64,000 nt of DNA from Spongospora subterranea f. sp. subterranea. Lineage: Eukaryota > Endomyxa: Phytomyxea > Phytomyxea > Plasmodiophorida. The stretch is taken from assembly GCA_049724395.1 (NCBI GenBank), contig JAUGWO010000156.1, positions 62,001-126,000 on the forward strand. Direction: 5' to 3'. Positions 60,101 to 64,000 of this stretch are shown here, piece by piece. The notes under the pieces were generated by a model that was not told where the DNA came from, ran no database searches, and worked only from the letters and a program-made list of their open reading frames with translations. Within the stretch, counting starts at the first letter, position 1. Every line of letters starts with the position of its first letter. The position numbers were made by a program, and so were the translations under genes.

Positions 60101-60960
60101 GTTGCTCGAAAGGTATCATGCTGCATTGCGAACGAATGTGGCTCGCGGTAAACCAAAAACGTTTTTATGAATTAGATGTGATATGAGACGAAATACACAG
60201 CGTTTTCAAAGAAACATAAACCGCTGATGATGACAGAATATACGTTACATCTAAGCACGTAACTATTGAAACCCAAGTGGGACATGTCTTTTATCGAAAA
60301 GTAACTCGATTCATAGCAATTGAGAATAACTGTGGATTAATTCTCACAAACCGCAGTCGATAGTTAATGATACTGGGAGTGTTATGATACAAAGGAAACC
60401 CTGAAGCGGGTGTCAAAAACTGGGACGGATTGTTTCTTACCCTTCTGTGTCAGGGACACTGTCGACGGAGGATGGCGATTGCGGCATTGACATCATGAGT
60501 TCAACCTCTTGAGCGGGCCTAGGATCAGGCACCATGAATATGGGAGACAACGTCCCAACCTCCACCTGAAGGAAATGCGTTATAGTCATTGACTACTCGT
60601 TTTTTATCACAAAATCCAGGAGATCCTTCAGGATTAGCAGGTGAAGCCATACCGCAGACTCAAGAACCACATCTTGCGTTGAGAGCGCCATCACTGGACT
60701 GCCTTCTTTCAATAGATATTCCGGATCATCGTCTGCCCGTATTGAAGCCGTTATCGATTTCACTTTCGAGTTTCTGTGCAAACAGGATTAACACCTCAGC
60801 GTGAAGCAGAGAGTCAACCATATGCTACGTTGGACGCCTTTGAAGAATGCCTTTACAGAAAATGTCTCTGACTTTTGGCCCACGTCGCAGCCATGTTGCC
60901 GGTGGCGGCATTAAGTTCTGTACGACGATCTCGCGAATATATAGGCGAGCATATGCCATC
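57187..60960 (-). CDS. Large unrecognised multi-exon coding region (one or two genes)
   Basis: Minus-strand coding blocks, 5' to 3': APLAMAYARLYIREIVVQNL (near 60945), then SLLHAEVLILFAQKLESEID (60815), EYLLKEGSPVMALSTQDVVL (60700) and VGTLSPIFMVPDPRPAQEVE (60565), which may end a first gene near 60440. Then SLRLEMWDANSQRLLCFTTF with a C2-like look (59790), a Ser/Pro linker (59540), LAIFRGLLSVDLQFERVPSP (59290), VVASSAMGRVLCFDSMQALF (58950), TSDGSAAISNALRLIDPESP (58400), RAVQLLTTFAVQTDLPFTWH (58245) and a Ser-rich tail with a stop at 57187. The helical parts around 58950-57850 look like armadillo/HEAT repeats. I do not recognise the family. Intron borders are mostly clear GT...AG pairs. Confidence 0.5.
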
Positions 60961-61696
60961 GCCAACGGCGCTTCGTTTAGGTCTTAAGACAGGTCAAGGC
61001 AGTCTCATCGCCTGAAGTAGCTTTCAAATACAGGTTTCAGAATGAGAACTGTATAAGGAACGTGAATATGGTTTTAGATTCCAAGAAAATCTAGCAAGAT
61101 CGCTAATAGGGTACGGTCAACCATATCGACCTTATGATCGATAGGCAAACGCTGCACACTCTTTTTTTTTGTCCGCCTCCGGGCAAATTGAGCACTCGAC
61201 AGCGGCAGGACAAATCACATGTCTGGTTCCACAATCAATATTTCTAGAGCAACGATTATCAGGCCGTTGACCGGAACAATCGGCGAGGGGTTGATACATT
61301 GAACATTGCCTGAAATGACATCCCTATACGATCACGGGCAAAACTCGGCATTTTACCCGGTGACGATAAAATACAAATGCAAACAAGAAAAGGGAAAGAT
61401 GAGAATACCGAAGATACAATATCCTTCTTGGTGTAGCGGCTCACAGCTCGCTACAGTGCCCGTTTAATTCAAATTTCCACCAGGGAAACGACAGTCTTAA
61501 ACAATGAAGTGTACTGGTTGCACGATCAATTTTACTAAATAAAACGGGCAGAACCTCATGCATTGCGAAATTGAGTAACGGAGTGTTTTCCATGCTATAA
61601 ATTAGCCAATGGTAAATCAGTTGTCTGGTTAAAATCGGAGAATGTAATAACGTTTAGGCATTCTCATTTGAAACTTTATATCACAATTAATCGCAG
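60961..61696. other. Intergenic with a weak Cys-rich candidate on minus
   Basis: Near 61320-61155 on minus, a frame reads CSGQRPDNRCSRNIDCGTRH, VICPAAVECSICPEADKKK and stops near 61147, with eight Cys in about 50 residues. Upstream at 61444-61350 lies a hydrophobic segment (SSVFSSFPFLVCICILSS) that could be a signal peptide, with an intron 61355-61308. The phases do not join cleanly, so this is only a candidate secreted Cys-rich protein. Confidence 0.25.
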
Positions 61697-64000
61697 CTAT
61701 TTCTCAAGGTTTAAGTTGGATTGCCTGCTCTCATATTTGCCCGTTGCAATCCTGACGAAAACTTCCTCCAGTGCTGTAAAACAATTAGCGTCATTGATGG
61801 CGATGCAATTTCTCAAACACAATCGAACTCGTATTGGAGATGCACCAATCTAGTATTCCTAGCGTCTTCTTATTCGACTCAATATCCCTGAAAATCACCG
61901 ATAAACGTGCGGTTTGGCTAGGAACTTCATACGTAACGACGCCGCACAATCTGGAAACATTCGATTATTCTAGGACGGGTATTGATGCGAATTTGCAATT
62001 ATAGTCCAGCACTCACTTGTTTAGCAGGATCGCGTCTGAAGATGTTTTCATGATCTGCTTAGTAATTTCCTGCTCGTGTTGACCGTCGGACGTGATGGTA
62101 AGCTTATAACCTTGCTCGAACCGCTGCTTTAGAGCCGAGCATGTTCCTAAGCGACGTCATTAACTGGAGGTCCATCCACTTTTGGCTGCTACACAATCAG
62201 CATACCAATACAGCGAAGACGCGCTGAAAAAAAAATTGACAGTCAGACAAGAAACATGTTCTTTGAATTACAGCACCTCTTTCAAAGATTGCAACTCGAT
62301 CGCAAAGGTTCTCTGCTTCCTCCATACTTTCATCACCGTTAGATTATAACAATGGAATTACAAAGTTCGAAAACCTATGGGTTGTCAGCATGAGTGCGCA
62401 CGACTTCTTATAGTTGCTGATGACCGTCCACAAATTCTTCCGCGCCGCCGGATCGAGACCGCTGCAAAAATAAACACAGAAACTTGAACTGGCGTAAGAA
62501 TGAAATCGAAATAAAAGCTGACGTTGTGGGCTCATCTAAAAGCACTACGCTCGGTTTCCCAATAAAAGCAATCGCCACACACAATCGACGCTTCATTCCT
62601 GTACCAAAAATAAAATATATCAAACCTATTGGATCCAATGTTCTGCCAACCAGAATTATAAAGTTAGAGAAATGTAGATTGTCACAAAGCGGAAGCACTG
62701 TCAACTCTAAAAAATAATCATCAAGTAACAAAATGTAAACGAGGGTCACGATCGGAAGAGGATTCGGAAGCTTATGAATAAACTGACCTCCACTGTATTG
62801 CATCGCCAGTTTGTGGCGTACAGTGAGGAGCTCAACATCACGAAGGCTATTGACAATGGCTAAAAACACCAAGTTCAAGAAAGGCATTCAGTGGCAAAAC
62901 TAATGCATCTGAATTTCCACCTTTTTCAAGTTCATCACCTGTAAGACCCTAAATTTAAAAAATGCTTCACTCAGCAAACAGTCGAAACAAACGCTCTCCA
63001 CCTGACTTTCAATTTCCCGAAGAACTCTGCAATCGGATCAGAACTTATTTACGTGGAATAACGTGAACTTTGCACTGACCAAGGTGTTCACCACCGGACA
63101 ATTCTCCCCAGACTACGTTTTCCTGGTACAGCGCATGACTTGATGCCGATTACTGAACCATTCACATCAGACTCAGTTACCTGAGGGCAAACTCCAAGGA
63201 TTGTGTGGATCGAATCCATCTCACTGCCGACGTATTTACCAAAAATCTTGGCGCTTCCAGAAGTCGGCTTCACAAATCCGCACAGCATTGAAAGCGTGGT
63301 CGACTTCCCTATCCCACCTTCATCAACCCTGGAATCGCTGGAATAACATTCAATTACCTGCTCCATTCGAACCTATATCCAAAAAAGAACTCTGTAAGAA
63401 AGCAATTACACGATGGTATTAAAAATACCTAAGAACCCAAGACATTCGCCAAATCGAACTCTCATGGACAGTCCTTTGACAGCGATTTTTTCTTGTCCAG
63501 AACCATACCCAGGGTAAACCTTCCTTAAGTTTCTCATTAAAATCGGTTCTCGACTGGAGTCGTCCAAAGCCGCTTTCGCCTCGTCAATCACGTCCTGACC
63601 TGGGTCAAGCGGATATGATAATCTGATCAGGGACCGGCCAGTAATTACGTGTCAAACCTTCATCTGGCGTATTGTCAGCAACTACAATCAGGTCGGATTG
63701 CGGTAGGGTTCCCTTGCCACGTTTCGCCAGAGCGTATGTTTGCAATCGAGTGAACGGATTTCCGTGCTAAAGAAAAACGATTTTGAGAGTGGTTGAAGCA
63801 ATTACGTTCAGGAGCGCTTACGCCGTCTATAGACCACGCTAAAACCAATATCACAATCCATTCGCAAATTAGGTATATGTAAACGGCTGATAAATGAACG
63901 TCGGGTTCGGAAAGATCAGCCATGGATAATCCGGGGTTGCCGAATTCGACGCCTTGACGAAGGCTGATCAATCCACGATAAAGGGCAAAGCTAAGGCAAT
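61697..64000 (-). CDS. ABCA-type ABC transporter, C-terminal part (runs off the window)
   Basis: From the window edge: a last membrane segment of a transmembrane domain (LSAVYIYLICEWIVILVLAW, near 63890), a linker, then a nucleotide-binding domain starting LMRNLRKVYPGYGSGQEKIA (near 63535). Walker A GSNGAGKST is spread over three exons, the middle one only 15 nt (63358-63372). Next are TLSMLCGFVKPTSGSAKIFG (63285), the Q-loop GVCPQ joined to ENVVWGELSGGEHL, the signature YSGGMKRRL assembled across an intron (62793 to 62600), Walker B SVVLLDEPTTSGLDPAARKN (joined across 62545-62463) and the switch region AENLCDRVAIFE. The C-terminal ABCA-type extension includes CIGTCSALKQRFEQGYKLTI and LEEVFVRIATGKYESR, with the stop at 61697. 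This order is that of subfamily A lipid transporters. Confidence 0.88.
63358..63372 (-). other. 15-nt microexon encoding the Walker A core
   Basis: Sequence GTTCGAATGGAGCAG on minus, bounded by an acceptor (…ggatatag) and a donor (gtaattg…). Joined to the flanking exons it gives LG-SNGA-GKSTT in frame (phase 1 on both sides). Confidence 0.8.

Overview
The window looks like nuclear DNA of a small-genome, gene-dense eukaryote, most likely an oomycete (a white-rust or downy-mildew type is my inference). Introns are very short (about 31-60 bases, GT...AG), genes sit a few hundred bases apart on both strands, and the gene set is eukaryotic housekeeping: spliceosome, exocyst, V-ATPase, TFIIB, Golgi YIPF, mitoribosome and class I haem peroxidase. 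Two secreted proteins, a Kunitz domain protein and a GPI-anchored mucin-like lectin, are of the surface or host-contact kind. No single sequence fixes the species.

Layout. 0-6.5 kb: YIPF1/2-like Golgi protein (+), Kunitz-domain secreted protein (-), a C1orf43/NICE-3-like membrane protein (+) and a PH + MORN-repeat protein (-). 6.6-11.6 kb: a transposon island with two Ty1/copia remnants, one of them bounded by LTRs and a 5-bp target duplication that ends 12 bp upstream of a tRNA-Asn gene. 11.9-29 kb: EXO84 (+), cytochrome c peroxidase (-), a diverged short-chain dehydrogenase (-), an unrecognised coding-like block, SYF1 (-), PPIL4-type cyclophilin (-) and V-ATPase subunit C (-). 29.4-34.8 kb: a 1690-residue GPI-anchored Ser/Thr/Pro-rich protein with three SUEL-type lectin domains and a run of duplicated exons. 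35.1-35.9 kb: a short element with about 210-bp terminal inverted repeats around coding-like DNA. 36.3-42 kb: a MADS-box factor (+), mitoribosomal mL53 (-) and an M3 thimet-type oligopeptidase (+). 42.3-46 kb: broken DNA transposons, several of them inverted duplicates. 47-48.2 kb: TFIIB (+). 48.3-50.4 kb: a MULE transposase with its DDE triad. 51.4-53.0 kb: a 38-bp minisatellite of about 41 copies. 53.1-54.7 kb: an ArfGAP with two PH domains (-). 56.3-61 kb: a large unrecognised multi-exon coding region (-). 61.7 kb to the end: the C-terminal part of an ABCA-type ABC transporter (-), running off the window.

The genes do not form a pathway or operon. The most notable signals are the copia insertion next to a tRNA gene, the exon amplification in the lectin gene, a 15-nt microexon that encodes the Walker A core of the ABC transporter, exact BPTI cysteine spacing in a secreted protein, an SDR whose usual catalytic residues are replaced, and repeated long inverted duplications that could fold as hairpin RNAs. 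Exon borders were set by reading frames, splice signals and family similarity by eye; no search was run.
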